A model generated the notes under the pieces. That model was given only the letters and a program-made list of their open reading frames with translations, did no database searches and had not been told where the DNA came from. Shown piece after piece: positions 48,512 through 60,451 of a DNA stretch of 64,000 nt. Source of the stretch: Phallusia mammillata (taxonomy: Eukaryota > Chordata > Ascidiacea > Phlebobranchia > Ascidiidae); the NCBI GenBank assembly GCA_003260075.1, contig QLIY01000269.1:62001-126000 (forward strand), given 5' to 3'. The position numbers were made by a program, and so were the translations under genes. Each line of letters starts with the position of its first letter. Within the stretch, counting starts at the first letter, position 1.

Positions 48512-51500
48512 AGTATAACGTCAACTCCACTCATTACCCGCTATGTCTCGCCGTTTGATAAAATTTGTTTCCGCGACCACAGAAAAGAACACAATATGTA
48601 GAGCCTGAACATTAAGCATATCGACTTCAAAAAGTTTTCTTGCGGCTAAACTTACATCTAGGACATGGTAATGGCGTAATCTCAGCACATGCGATCCTCG
48701 AAATACCGCCCTTCTAAGGCCACCGCTCTAAAAGACAAGTTATACGTTGGTAATCCGCTGACGATATTACTGGACATTACGCAGCCCGCCTTTGAGAAAC
48801 GACACCGGTGTCGAAACGAAATCGAAGCAGCAAATTTCGGGATCGAAATACCAGCAGGCAAATGGCATTCAGCAATCCGACACCGCACTTATGTCTCTTT
48901 GTCGGCGCTTTGTGTCAGATTGCGTTCATACAAATAGGATGGCAATCCGTCAAGTGAGATCCGAGTGGTCTTTGCGATTTTCCACTTGGTAGAAAACAGG
49001 CTTTAAGGTGTCATTTCTGTCTAATACTTTATGAGGAGCGGCGATCAACTTAATATTTGGCGACGACCATTTTTCGAAATCTGGCGAGTTGACCCAGACA
49101 ATTGCTGTAACGTAATGCCTATTTTTAGATTACGTTGTTCTTTCACTAGCCTTTTATGGAAAACAATTTTGTAACGCTGTTCAGGATTGAAGAAACCTCC
49201 TGGTATAATTTTGTTTGACGGCCATCCCTTGCGCTCTAAAATTGTTGCTCCCAAATGACTTATACCAAGTGAGAACGATTTCAAGAATAAAAAATAACAC
49301 TTATCTGTTCAAACAAACCGTTAGGAAACCTTTAGGATTTTCGCACAATTTACCCGGAATGTTAACAGCTACTGCTCAAAAAGACTTAAATGTTTAACTC
49401 ACCCCGAACGATAATTGTTTAGTTGGGATTATAGCATTCGTGAACATCTGACGTGGCTACAGAAACCAGTTTAACCTTCCAATATATTGTCCAAACCATG
49501 CTTGCCAAATATGAAAAATAGCTACACATGTGTAGACAACAAGATAATGCAAGGTGTAAATAGAAATCCGCGCTTCCAGTTCGCGTGCATCGGGCCGCTC
49601 TGTCAGATTTCCCTTGACAGGTAAACTTCAATCACTCTCGGTTGCCGCAAAATTGAAAACGACAATAGTTGAGGGCGGCGCCTGGCAAACATGCTCAAAA
49701 ATAACCCGGATTTGAGCACACAAGATAAGGTGCGCCGAACATTGAAGTTCACTGTTCACAAACAACTTAATTAGCTCGAATTACGTGCTGTTACTGATTC
49801 ACCGTCTACTGCGGGTCCCTATTTGGAACTGAGTAGTAAGCCTTGCTGCGCTTATGCGGGCTTGGTAATCCTTGTTAATTCAAACGTGCCCGACCTGGCG
49901 GCCATGTTATCCCATTCGTTACACCGCGTAATGTGCATGCCCCAACACAATGAACGCAACATCAATGTCGAGTGCTGGACGACTTCAGTTGACAGTTATT
50001 GTTTGCCGGAGTGCTCAGGCTGGTGGAAAAACGAAACTCACTCGCCGCTAATTCGATTTCTGGACGAAAACCGAGCAAGGGTTACGAGCAAGTCTTGGGC
50101 ATTTTTGTATTAATTCACTGTTGACATACAATCACAGCTGAAAGGTTAATTGTTGGATCAGATATTCTTTAACTAAACAAGCTAGGTTAGGTGAACCGAT
50201 GGCCCGTGCGCAGAAGTCGACAGAGAAGGTTGATTTACGCCCTAAGAAGCTATAGACTTATAACAGTCAGTAAATTTTGGGCGGAAAGCGCATCCATTGT
50301 ATTTAAAATGCTTTTTGCGATAAACGCACTCTCGACTAAACTAACAGAACTAATCACCAGAAATTGATGGATGCGGCGAGCTTTGCTTCTGTCTTAAAAA
50401 CACCTCGGGGCGCAAAAGTGCAACTTAAATTTTACCGCAAAATTCGTTTCAACGCAGCATGGTGGTTGGGAGTGAATATGATTAAATGGTAAACGCTATT
50501 AGCACTGAATAAACATCCTGCCTGTCATTCATCTAGTTATATGGGCGTGATTCCGTATAAGCCGGCAGTAGAAAACTGTGTCAATTTTTGACAGGTGCTG
50601 ACTCCGACCGCCAACTTCTCAACGTAATGAGGCATGTAATCCTAAACAGTAGCCCGATTTTATACATCCGTAAAAGGTTTTTCGTCAGTGGCAAATGTTC
50701 CAGGGTGGCCTGGTGGGATTTTTAAGGCTTTTTCGTAATGTGTTTCTGTCAATGTAAGATGCGGCGGGCTGTCACGGGAGGACGCACACCTTTCTACTGC
50801 TGTCAATCCACCTACTTTGCTGTAGAGAACCCAAAGATTGTAACCAATGATTCTGTTTTGGTGCAAGAACAAATATGCACTGATTACTTCCGTGTGATGG
50901 AAGAGCTGCGCCCAAAAGTACTTGCCAAGTAGGATTTCTTGTTTGTGTAAGTTTGGTTGTTTGGTACTCATGGCAACAAAAACGACGAACTACCACACCA
51001 TCGCTAGTCGGTGGTCGTTTAATCAAAATGTGGCTCTTTAACCACGTGCGATTGTGTGGACTAAATCAGAACACTTTAGGTGTTTTTATTTTATTTTATT
51101 ACGGGGTTCTAACCCAGAACGAACCGCGATCAAAGTTTTTTATGTCTGTATAAGGGTCAGGCGCGCCAGACCGTGTTTTAAAATTTTTAAGGTGGAACTT
51201 CGTGTCTTTCATCTCGTAGTCAAAAAATACACCAGTCCAAGAACATCCTACAGAAAGCAAACAAATATAACTATACCTTACAATCTAATACACTAACTGC
51301 TCAACGATTACGAACAGATCGTTACCCGTAAATAAATAGACCATTTTCGGAAATTTTATTTGGGAAAATAAACACGGCCACGACTGCTTGCAGAACTAAA
51401 CCAATAAACGTCGAGGCTTAGTTTAACAGATAACAGTTGCAGGCAAAAGAAAAAATCTTCTACAGGTTCAATATGAAAATGGTTTATTCTCGAAGACGTG

Positions 51501-54500
51501 GTTCGTCGCTTGACAGGGTCCATTCAGTCGGAAAACCGGGAGTCGGTAACTTAACGGAGGAAACCGGCTTTGGACTTTCAACCACTTCTGCTGTCGATTC
51601 ACTGAAACCGAAAATTTGATAATTTAAAACTCAAACAACCAGTAACTTTTTCTGCGGGACTTTTTGATGATTTGTTCATGAGAGTATCGAGGTGGAAAAT
51701 CGCTTGTGATGTCGCCTGCCGTGATTCGTGACGTGTAAGGATGTTGTTTTCATGGTGGATGTGATTCGACAGGATTTGGAAGTTCTGATACGGGGGCTAA
51801 CTGGGGTCATAAGTTGGTCACCGGGGTGAAGTGTCTACCCAGTGTCCCAGCATATGGCGATTGCGTGACAACGTACCTTATATAGAATTAAAAATGCCGT
51901 AATGAAAAATCACTTGTTCATAATGGTCTTAAAGGTAGTTAAATGTTTTTCATTAGTATGAAAACAGATACAAATGAGAAAATGCGTGTAGATTTTAGTT
52001 TTAGAAATGAAACTCGGACACACAAAAATATCGTCATTTCACACAGACCACTCTATAACGCTCACTCGAAGTCAATTATTATCATCCATAGAGTTTCCAT
52101 CAAATATGTGGGGCCGGGTGTTTCACGGACCGCACCTAATCGGTGGGTCTTCAAAAAATGCACTGCGGCATTTAGGTGTCGCCCGGGCATATCGGATTAT
52201 AGGGCGAGAAAAATTCTTTCAAGTCTGCTCTATCACAACAACTTTTACACACTGACGCTCATCTTTCGTCAGTGTGCAAGTGGCCTGGGCCGATTGCACA
52301 TGGGATAAGGAGCACCGTAAACCCTTGCTACTTTCATCCCCGGTGACTGTCCCCTGCCCCCTGGCCGATTATCGAAATGCGTGAAACACGAGAGGCGTAA
52401 AAGCAACACGTAGGCAAATACGATTAGGCCAACCTTCTGTGATCGTCAGAGCATGAAGAGCAACAAGCGTAAAGCCGACGACCGACTCGGCGATCGGATG
52501 ACGCAGCCTTTGTTTATCACAAAACGCCAATCACCGTTTCTTTTTGTACAAAGTACGTTGAAAATGGAAACCTGTGACAGACAGCTCCTTACCCGGTGCG
52601 GAGAGGGCTGATATTGAACCTAGAACAGTGTACAATGAACTTTCAAAAAATCTGACCATTCATTTTTATATTGTCTCATTTTTATAGTTTTTAACGCACA
52701 TCAATGGACATTTGAGCGTCCGAATTCAGGTGTCCAAATTCATGAGCATAAATCTACATAACACAACAGCCACCATAACTAAGACTAAAAATCCAAACAA
52801 AAACCCTCAACACAGATTTAGTGTATCCTTAAAGGCTTTCGTGCCTGAGAAAACCAATCCACCCTTGACCTCCAGAAGGGTAATATTATTGCTTCCTGAC
52901 AGACGCAAATTTTTTTTTTATGCGTCCGTGTCACCCCCTCACCCTGCAGTTTCAACACACCGTTAGCGGAGATTGGATGGTGTTAACGCCTTTGGGCAAA
53001 GCTTGATGGGATGAGCGTGAAACCGCAAAGGCACATGATATCATTCGATGCGGATGCGGAGTGATGAAGGTGATTCCTCAGTGAGCCAGCATCCAGCGCA
53101 AACCGGGTGTCAAGTTTCGCGAGGGTGGTGTCTGAAATCGACTGCACCAAGGCATGACAAATCTCAGGCAAGCAGAGGCGCGTCACTTTACACCTGGTAT
53201 ATTCCCAGCGCGGCCCCCAAGTTCGTTTATCACAACTAAGGCGGAGGGATCAATTGGCGTTGCCTGTTTACCGAAGACATCTCTTAGTTGCCCCCCCCCC
53301 CCCCCCCCCCCCCCCCCTATATTCCCAGCGCGGCCCCCAAGTTCGTTTATCACAACTAAGGCGGATGGATCAATTGGCGTTGCCTGTTTACCGAAGACAT
53401 CTCTTAGTTAGCGCATCGCGGGGATCTGCGAGTTGGCTATAGGGCGTCTTAGTGCGCAAGCAGTCGCCCCCCAACAAAATTGCTGTGGCTGTTTGCTGAT
53501 CGACCGCAAGAAGTGTTTGAGCCCAAACGTAAATCTCCGCCTAATCTGACACCCCGTAAAAAGCGCAGCTGCATACCTGTTTAAGGCAACTGCGTTATAA
53601 GGTTTGCTCAATAACGAGAATCCCTTCAGCAAATTGTTTTATCCATTGGCTGCCCACGCATGGCACGTATTCGACTAAGGACAAGATCGTGGTTCTATTT
53701 TGTTGGAATCGACAGCGTAAACAAAGCTAAGACAACAGGTAAGGTGATCGGTTTGTTGATAGAGATCCGCTGGAACCGATGCGCTTGTTGTTTGTGAAAG
53801 CTCGATGGAAAAGCCAAATGATACGCGCGCGAAAATGTGACCGCACCCGCCCTAGCGATCGTTTCCAAATCTCACTTGAAGTTTGGAAAAATGAAATCAA
53901 TCATTTTTAGAAAAAATGTGAATGTTTACAATGGAACCATGTGTAAGGGAAACGATTTATTGCCGAAGGGTTTGGCTATCTTTTAAATACTCTGATGCAG
54001 TTCTGTTTTACTTTGCGTAATTCGTTGTTTATAGGAACCAAACGGGGTTTATTAGCCATCTGACATTGATTGACGATGCGTTATGTCAGCGAGTGACAAT
54101 TTCGTTAAATGACTCAAAAATCATGTTTACCCACAAGGATGGCGCGAAGCGAAAGAACGCAAACCGCAAAGCGAGATTCCTTTCCGGGCGCTTTTCTCCA
54201 GGGGACGCGCGACAACGCCCGTGAGAAAAGTTCAAGTGCCACGGTCGACACATTCCGTGATTGTATAAAACAAAGCCAAGTATTTCGGCATCAGGTATCG
54301 CGTGGGCAACAGCGCACCATCAACAAGTGACAGACTTTAAACAAAAAACGCGGCTTTACCAGGTCGAATCGCAATCCACTGTGCGGGTGGCACGTTTCAT
54401 TTGACGAAATTCGTCACGACGTGAAACAAAACAACCTGACCCCAGAGCTAACGTCGCAGGGGTTTTCCCCAGATAAACGGTATTGAACAAAACGGTTGCA

Positions 54501-54888
54501 TGACCTCAGGTTTGTGACTCTGACCCGGTGTCTTGCGGTCCTAGGCAGAAGGCTCTGGGAACTGATGCAACGACCTTTTATATATACGTTCCAAATTGAG
54601 AGTTACCACACACGATTTTGCTTTTGTTTGGGTTAATGGGTTCACGAGTCAGGTTCAGAGAGACTAGGTTTGTGAATGTCTGCCAGAAAACGATAAGGGT
54701 ACCGAGAGCGACGGACGGCTATTATGTTGCTCTTTGCCACCACCAGGTGGAATTGTTTTACCTAGATTTGCTACTGTAATTTTGGTTCAATTGTTGGTTA
54801 TTGAAATCAATTTGATATTAAAACATAAAAAACTTGTATATTTAGAAGTTTTGTTATTTCATCTAGTTGTGCATGACGTTAATCAAAT
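48512..54888. other. 6.4-kb stretch without recognised genes
   Basis: All open frames are short (at most 121 codons) and none shows a domain or consistent splice context. The region is moderately GC-richer than the first 10 kb. It contains one duplicated segment around a C27 run (53206-53410). It could hold distal enhancers for the DMRT gene, but no specific site is supported here. Confidence 0.5.
53206..53410. repeat. about 85-bp duplication split by C27
   Basis: TATTCCCAGCGCGGCCCCCA and the following 65 bases occur at about 53199-53289 and 53318-53409, differing by GCGGAGGG versus GCGGATGG. The C run between them (53291-53317) is longer than most in the window. Confidence 0.75.
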
Positions 54889-55288
54889 TTAAACAAACCT
54901 TTTTCCTTCTAGCTGTTTGGCTGCACCACTTTCCAGTTGACTAGTGGATTGAAATGCACTCATTACCACAAATGGGGGAGTTACTTTTCTTCTGGCATCT
55001 CTTGTATAATAATAGTTGTCTGACAGTTTTGCATTCACACCAGGAGGTATATTTGGCTTGGGGATAGTCCTACCAGAAAGTTTTCATAAACATCTGAATA
55101 AATTGATATTGTAAATGTTAAAATGTTCATACCTTGGAGACATATCATCCTTATAGCGAAGCCACATTTTGTTTCTCCTCTGTAACATGGAAAGTTATTG
55201 GTGAAAAGAAATTGTGTTCACAACAAAAACAACTTACCAAACCAAGCCATTTTGTAATAGCTGAAACAAGAGGTGTTTGCTGTGACAT
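54889..55288 (-). CDS. NDUFA7: NADH dehydrogenase 1 alpha subcomplex subunit 7
   Basis: Accessory subunit (B14.5a) of mitochondrial respiratory complex I. Three exons: 55238-55288 (ATG at 55286-55288), 55133-55179 and 54889-55069, giving 92 residues. Splice sites are GTAAGT / TTACAG and GTATGA / GGTAG, joining in phase 0 and 2. The diagnostic core is KLSDNYYYTRDARRKVTPP and VVMSA, matching the conserved KLxxNYYxTRDxRR...PP stretch of the family; upstream WLRYKDDMSPR corresponds to the LRYQ-like segment. Vertebrate NDUFA7 is about 113 residues, the difference being a shorter C-terminus. The exons are too small to stand out as reading frames. It is the most downstream gene of a tightly packed same-strand cluster, with a CTTTCCAACAG acceptor just upstream of its ATG suitable for trans-splicing. 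Confidence 0.9.
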
Positions 55289-55638
55289 TTTTGGTGTATT
55301 TCAGTTACATGCTACATTTAAACTAACCTGTTGGAAAGAAATAAAGCGCAAACATTAAAAAAGAACTTTTGAATATTAATAAGCAAAGCAGAAGAAATGG
55401 AATTGAAAATAATTGCAATTTGATGTTTATTCTTGCCATAAATAGCAAACCAAAATTCACAATCATTAAATGTGGTGGTGTTTGACTAATTTTATAAATA
55501 TATATACAATCTACAGAAAAAGCATTAAGGCAGGTTTATGACACTCGAAAAAACTTTTGCACCCGGGTTTGTTGCCAACATGTATGTTCATGGTTTGCCA
55601 TCAGCTGTTACGAACGTCTGCATCAGCTGTTATGCATG

Positions 55639-55833
55639 TCAACTGTGAGATTGGGAACTTGGCTTGTTCTGTGAAGCACTGTTTTCTATGGCAGTGATTT
55701 TTGGTTCACTTTGCAACATGCTACGAAGTGCAAGCTCTTCCACTTGTAGTCTTTTTAATTGATCCTGCAACTTGTCTTCGAGTTGGGATAACCTATTTTC
55801 ATCCTCTTTCAGGGCAGCCAACTTTGCAGACAT
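55639..55833 (-). CDS. SNAPC5: snRNA-activating protein complex subunit 5
   Basis: Small helical subunit of SNAPc, the complex that binds the proximal sequence element of snRNA promoters and starts their transcription by Pol II and Pol III. The single exon encodes 64 residues: LAALKEDENRLSQLEDKLQD then QLKRLQVEELALRSML, closely matching the coiled-coil start of vertebrate SNAPC5 (LNRLKVEELALQSM-type core). The acidic C-terminal tail of the vertebrate protein (98 residues) is absent. The start chosen is the first ATG after a TTTTTTATTGCAG acceptor at 55862. The stop of RMI2 lies only 70 bases upstream of this ATG, supporting a polycistronic arrangement. Confidence 0.82.
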   Translation of the reverse strand: MSAKLAALKEDENRLSQLEDKLQDQLKRLQVEELALRSMLQSEPKITAIENSASQNKPSSQSHS

Positions 55834-55903
55834 TTTTTTATGCCAATAAAATGGTCCTGCAATAAAAAATGCCAAAGACTAACATGTTGATTTAACAAGA
55901 TTT

Positions 55904-56377
55904 TTAGTTTAAACTTGACACAATATGAGTTTGTGCATCCATAACCTCTTTTTCCCAAGTCTCTGATCTGCAGTTAGAGTTATTACTAATTTCAGTAACT
56001 TTAATAGCTTTTAATTTGGTAACATGAGTTCCTTCAGGGGTGTTCTGGGCACCCAAGACATGTCCAATCACCATGACAAAATCCCCAATTTTTACTGGGT
56101 TGGTTAAACTCGGAAGATTAAACAGACCGGAAACCAAAGCTTTGCCAGTTCCATCATCCACAACGATAAAACCACTATCAACTTGAATAACTTTTCCCTG
56201 AATCCAAACATTTGAAACTGTTACGAGGAACTCTGAAGAAAACGATTTGTTCAACATGTGCATGATCCACCTGTTGTATTTGACATCGCTATTGTCAGGT
56301 TGGTTATTGGGTGATATCGTATTTAACTGAGAAAGCAAAACTTTGTACGCCGGTTCATTTAGTACAGCAGAAACCAT
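55904..56377 (-). CDS. RMI2: RecQ-mediated genome instability protein 2
   Basis: OB-fold subunit of the BLM-TOP3A-RMI1-RMI2 dissolvasome, which resolves double Holliday junctions and limits crossovers. Single-exon, 157 residues. The central OB-fold reads VSNVWIQGKVIQVDSGFIVV followed by DDGTGKALVSGL and VKIGDFVMVIGHVLG, matching the RMI2 pattern of a WxQGxV strand, a D-x-SG/TG turn and a KYVMVMG-like strand; the end has ETWEKEVMDAQTHI, comparable to the C-terminal helix. The ATG at 56375-56377 is used; an upstream TTG in frame is not needed. The unrecognised gene ends about 85 bases upstream. Confidence 0.88.
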   Translation of the reverse strand: MVSAVLNEPAYKVLLSQLNTISPNNQPDNSDVKYNRWIMHMLNKSFSSEFLVTVSNVWIQGKVIQVDSGFIVVDDGTGKALVSGLFNLPSLTNPVKIGDFVMVIGHVLGAQNTPEGTHVTKLKAIKVTEISNNSNCRSETWEKEVMDAQTHIVSSLN

Positions 56378-56463
56378 TGTAAACAATAAACATTCACCTT
56401 ATTAAAAACTAAAGACTGCAAAAGTGCAATTCAACTATCTTTTGGCAAACAAACCATAGAATA

Positions 56464-56753
56464 CTAAAGTAATCCAGGAACAAACCATTGACATTGATCG
56501 ATATAAACAGTACGATCATCCAGTTTATCGTAAACGTAAGGAAATCGAAAATTATTGTTTGAAATGAAATTTAGGAGTCTATTTGATGACAATTTATCAC
56601 ACAAAAATACTGTTTGCGATTTATAATAAGTTAAAACCAAATCGCCTGTTGCCTGCATTCTTACAGTCAGTGACACTTGTCCAGCGCGTTTATAATGCAC
56701 CAACGTTGCAAGTTTTTGTGGCACCGACCTCCAGTAGCAAAGCTACAGTAAGT
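56464..56753 (-). CDS. unrecognised small conserved-looking protein (exon)
   Basis: Open frame ending at 56464 that reads back to a likely acceptor, TTACTGTAG, giving CYWRSVPQKLATLVHYKRAG and then GDLVLTYYKSQTVFLCDKL, SNRLLNFISNNNFRFPYVYD and DQCQWFVPGLL. I do not recognise the family. The rich use of Tyr, Trp, Cys and Phe and the compact neighbourhood argue for a real protein. The frame has no ATG before Met at 56655, so coding probably begins in an upstream exon; the open frame at 56690-56914 (LSKKVRAPIFSSGLAIWNRV...) may supply it, though no good donor was found. It lies head-to-tail with RMI2. Confidence 0.5.
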
Positions 56754-56914
56754 ACATCATGACACACATAGTTTAAACTAAAGTAGTAGTGGTTCCAAAA
56801 CAGTTTCTGGTCGCGTAAAAATTGGGAGTCCTGTAATTTCACCACATTGGCTACCCTATTCCAGATGGCAAGTCCTGAGGAAAAAATGGGCGCTCGCACT
56901 TTTTTTGACAGCAA

Positions 56915-57459
56915 AGTTTTGCGTAGGGTCCGTTTACGTCATAAATATGATCATTGCGGTCCTTCGATTATAACGTTACAATTAATAGAAAATTGAATTT
57001 TAACGTGAAGATTATACTAACAAAATTACTAAATCAATGACATGTGTGATGTAACCATAAAACTGTTGAGCGTCGTCCTGTTGGTTTTGAAATAGGCTAC
57101 AATTTGTTTTTGATAAAAATCAGTGGCGTCTATAAGACACATTGAACTAGGACCAAGAATGGTTCACATAATAAAACTATGCAAATCAACGCAAATCGAA
57201 TTATGCAGTCAACAAGAAGTTAATTGGAAGCGGGATGTTTAGTTTAAAGTGACAAAGGGACGCTTCTCTCCGGACGCTCATTAAATATGCAGGCGCGTGC
57301 ATTTTTTCAGCCGCTTTCCGTTGAGAAGGCGCCTCCCTCAAGGTAATGCCGATAAAATTCAAATATACGGAGTCATAGTTACCAAACGTGTGTCTTCGAC
57401 GTAGTAAACAGGTCTCAGACTTCAAAAAATTAGTCGCAATTTGGTACAGAAAAGCTACC
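56915..57459. other. intergenic region before atonal
   Basis: About 550 bases between the minus-strand cluster and the plus-strand bHLH gene, so a divergent promoter region. No coding sequence is supported; the 108-codon minus frame overlapping atonal exon 1 is antisense noise. Confidence 0.5.
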
Positions 57460-60319
57460 ATGCTATTTGAAGCTCTTGGACTAGAAGACGTAATGTGGTT
57501 GGCGGTTGGTGAGAATGCTGAGAGCAAGCATACGGAATCAGCAGTAATTTCAAGTCAACATCAGGTTGTTTGTAGTGCGAACAACAATAATAACAACTGC
57601 ACGAACTTTGAGCTGATAGGCCGCCGTGGTGACGAACTGCCAGCAATGCACACAGCACAGCCTCAGACAGTACCTCCGATATCAACCGTGATGAGTCGTC
57701 TCCATCAACCCAACAACATCAGTCAGCGCGCCGATTGTGCCAACGGCTTTTCCACCTTGATTAATAGTAACGCATCGCAACAGTTTGTAAATCTGATAGA
57801 AGAAGATGATTTGGAGGAAGATAGCGATTGTGAAAACGAGTTTAGTGCTCTCGATCACCAAACACCGCAAGACCTAAGTTTGATGTCAAGGCCGCTACTT
57901 GAAACTTCAGTTTTTCCAATGCAAGTAACCGCCGGGAACGAAGCAGTTTGGTCGTGGAACAATCAACAAACTATGACACCAAATTCATATGGACACAATG
58001 GCTTCCTTTATCAGGACGATCACTTAAATGGATTGAGAGAACATCTCGCTGCCAGAAAGGTAAAACAATGCATGCAAATTTTCGCGGTTACAATTGCTTA
58101 CTTAGCCTACATAATATTTCCACAACTAAGTATTGTGAAAATTTAGGAACAATCCCCCCCCCCAAGGTAAAACAATGCATGCAAATTTTCGCGGTTACAA
58201 TTGCTTACTTACATAATATTTCCACAACTAAGTATTGTGAAAATTTAGGAACAAATAGAGAAGGGACATTAAAAACAGATTAATCAAATCAAGACTACCA
58301 GGCAGTGACCAAAAAATATTTTTCCACTGATGAATACAACATTGGTTCATAAACTTTCAGTGAAAATATATTCCTTTAAGACGCGTTTGCGGTTGAGGCA
58401 ATGACTTTTTTTTACAACTTTTGACAATCTAGTGGCATTTTTTTATTAATAGGAATGGTAAACTTATTAATAATATTGTGAGCATCAAAATCTGCTGGAT
58501 ATCCTGTGTTCATGTAAAAAACATTACTATTTTGGAAAAAAGTTTCGATTGAAATAAACATGTTATAGGCAATCCAAAAAATACAAATCAAAAATCATTG
58601 TCTTTTTAAAATGTGTATTTTGTTTCGCGCCAAAATGCTTCCACTAACCACGTGGTCTACAGACTAATTGTAATTGACGCAGCTGCCCCTCACCGCTGAC
58701 CGGACACAAAGAAATAACAAACAATTTCGCGACATCTGCAAATAGGAACAATAACTCTTGGCGCAAAATGCCCGCTTGAGATGGCCTAATCGCTGTTATG
58801 AGCTGTTTCCTCATTATTCATGCAGAAACGGAACACGCCCATGTATTTGCCCGACGGTGAAACAGTTGCAAATCGCGGCACGCGCTTCGCAAATCCGCGG
58901 CCGAGGTAATTGCAATTTAATTGCGACACGCGACTCGGGCAAGTCATCCCCGTTCCGATTTTAACGCCTAATCCACTTTGTTGGCTGGAATGCAGCTGCC
59001 GGAATACCCGATTCTGTCCTCTGCATTTGTCCAAAAACATAACCCTATGATAATGGTGTTGCCGTGCTGCAGGCGCATGTTTTTGAATATGTTTTCTTGC
59101 AATAGTAACCCGATCCGATAGTGTTAGCCTAACGACCATTTGCGTTGGTCTGCTATGCGAGCATGTCTCGATGGACCGAACAAAGGTCACTGATAAAGTG
59201 GGATATGTTACGGTGTAAGCATATTTTGCGTGAATATCTCACCAAGTATAGTTCAGATAGTAATACAACTTTGTATGGTCACCCCACCCCCCCCCCAGGT
59301 CACTGATAAAGTGGGATATGTTACGGTGTAAGCATATTTTGCGTAAATATCTCACCAAGTATAGTTCAGATAGTAGTACAACTTTGTATTGTGACCCCGA
59401 TAAGTCCAACTAATATTTCTTTTTCATCAGAACAATGGTCATCGACAAGCTTCCCGTAAAAAGCGGCGACAAGCAGCAAATGCGAGAGAGCGACGGAGAA
59501 TGGAAGGGTTAAACAACGCATTTGATTCTCTGAGAAAAGTGATTCCTTCTATTAGTCGACGAAGGTAAAATAATGAACCAAAAATGCTATAATAAAAGCA
59601 TTTGGTCAGTGGTTCTTAATCTTTTCCTTACGATCTCTGAGAACAAAAAGATGAATTTAATTTAGCCCCCAAAAACTCAAATTGCCAACTGCGTGGTGAC
59701 GTCATAGATGGAACAAAAACCATTGAACCAGTACATCGAAATAACACAACTTTGCAGATAGATTGCAACCGATGAATGTTTAACTACAAAAAATTCCAAG
59801 TTGTTTTTTATTTAATTCAAGTTTAGTTTATTGAAACATCGTTTATCCTTGCGTATTTTTTGAAGGCAACAATACCCCCCCCCCTGAACCAGTACATCGA
59901 AATAACACAACTTTGCAGATAGATTGCAACCGTTGAATGTTTAACTACAAATAATTCCAAGGTGTTTTTTATTTAATTCAAGTTTAGTTTATTGAAACAT
60001 CGTTTATGCTTGCGTATTTTTTGAAGGCAACAATCAGTTTTTGCCTCCACCAGAGAAGGTGTTTTATGTTCATTTTATTTAAAACACAAATAAAAAGTTT
60101 TCATTCTACTTCAGAAAATTGTCGAAATACGAGACATTGCAAATGGCATTGAGCTACATTGAAGAGCTTGGTCGAATCCTACAAGAAAAACCCAATCACG
60201 ATAATGATGAAGACGAAAATGACGACAATCAGTCACATTCTTACAATAATAAAACGGACGAAATGGAACCAGAAAGCTGCCAAGAAATTTCATCAGACGA
60301 ACACGACACCTTTCGATAG
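57460..60319 (+). CDS. atonal-family bHLH transcription factor
   Basis: Neurogenic basic helix-loop-helix regulator of the atonal group, acting in the nucleus as a heterodimer with E proteins on E-box sites. Three exons: 57460-58059, 59431-59564, 60115-60319, phases 0 and 2, giving about 312 residues. Residues 201-260 carry the bHLH: basic region [20 protein letters not shown], helix 1 [10 protein letters not shown], loop SRRR, helix 2 [18 protein letters not shown]. The sequence [15 protein letters not shown] is characteristic of ATOH1/ATOH7. The long N-terminus is acidic and Asn/Gln-rich with no known domain. The C-terminus is acidic ([10 protein letters not shown]). The ATG at 57460 follows an in-frame GTG at 57388 that is not used here. 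Both introns carry C-run duplications. Confidence 0.93.
58060..58253. repeat. duplication of atonal exon 1 border and intron start
   Basis: The first 90 bases of intron 1 (AAGGTAAAACAATGCATGCA onward) are repeated at 58164-58253 after a C10 run. The copy includes the donor site but not the preceding exon. One copy has an extra AGCC. Confidence 0.75.
59187..59394. repeat. about 100-bp duplication split by C12
   Basis: AGGTCACTGATAAAGTGGGA and about 80 further bases occur at 59187-59286 and 59299-59394 with a few substitutions. It lies in atonal intron 1 just before exon 2. Confidence 0.75.
59723..60032. repeat. about 150-bp duplication split by C10
   Basis: TGAACCAGTACATCGAAATA and what follows are present at 59725-59874 and 59885-60033 with several substitutions, in atonal intron 2. 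Confidence 0.75.
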
Positions 60320-60445
60320 TTTCTCTTATCAGATATTTCTTCATTTTGTTGATGCCAAGTTCCGTCTAAAATGGGTGCTGTGCATTAATTTTTTTATGTG
60401 GTGTTTTGCATCTCGCTGTGATCGTAAATTGTATGTTTGTAATGC

Positions 60446-60451
60446 AATAAA
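60446..60451 (+). terminator. AATAAA polyadenylation signal after atonal
   Basis: AATAAA about 130 bases after the atonal stop codon on the coding strand, in the sequence TAATGCAATAAATTTGG. Confidence 0.7.

Noticed and set aside
52712..52966. 84-codon Lys/Thr-rich frame
   Set aside because: No domain, no splice context, low complexity.
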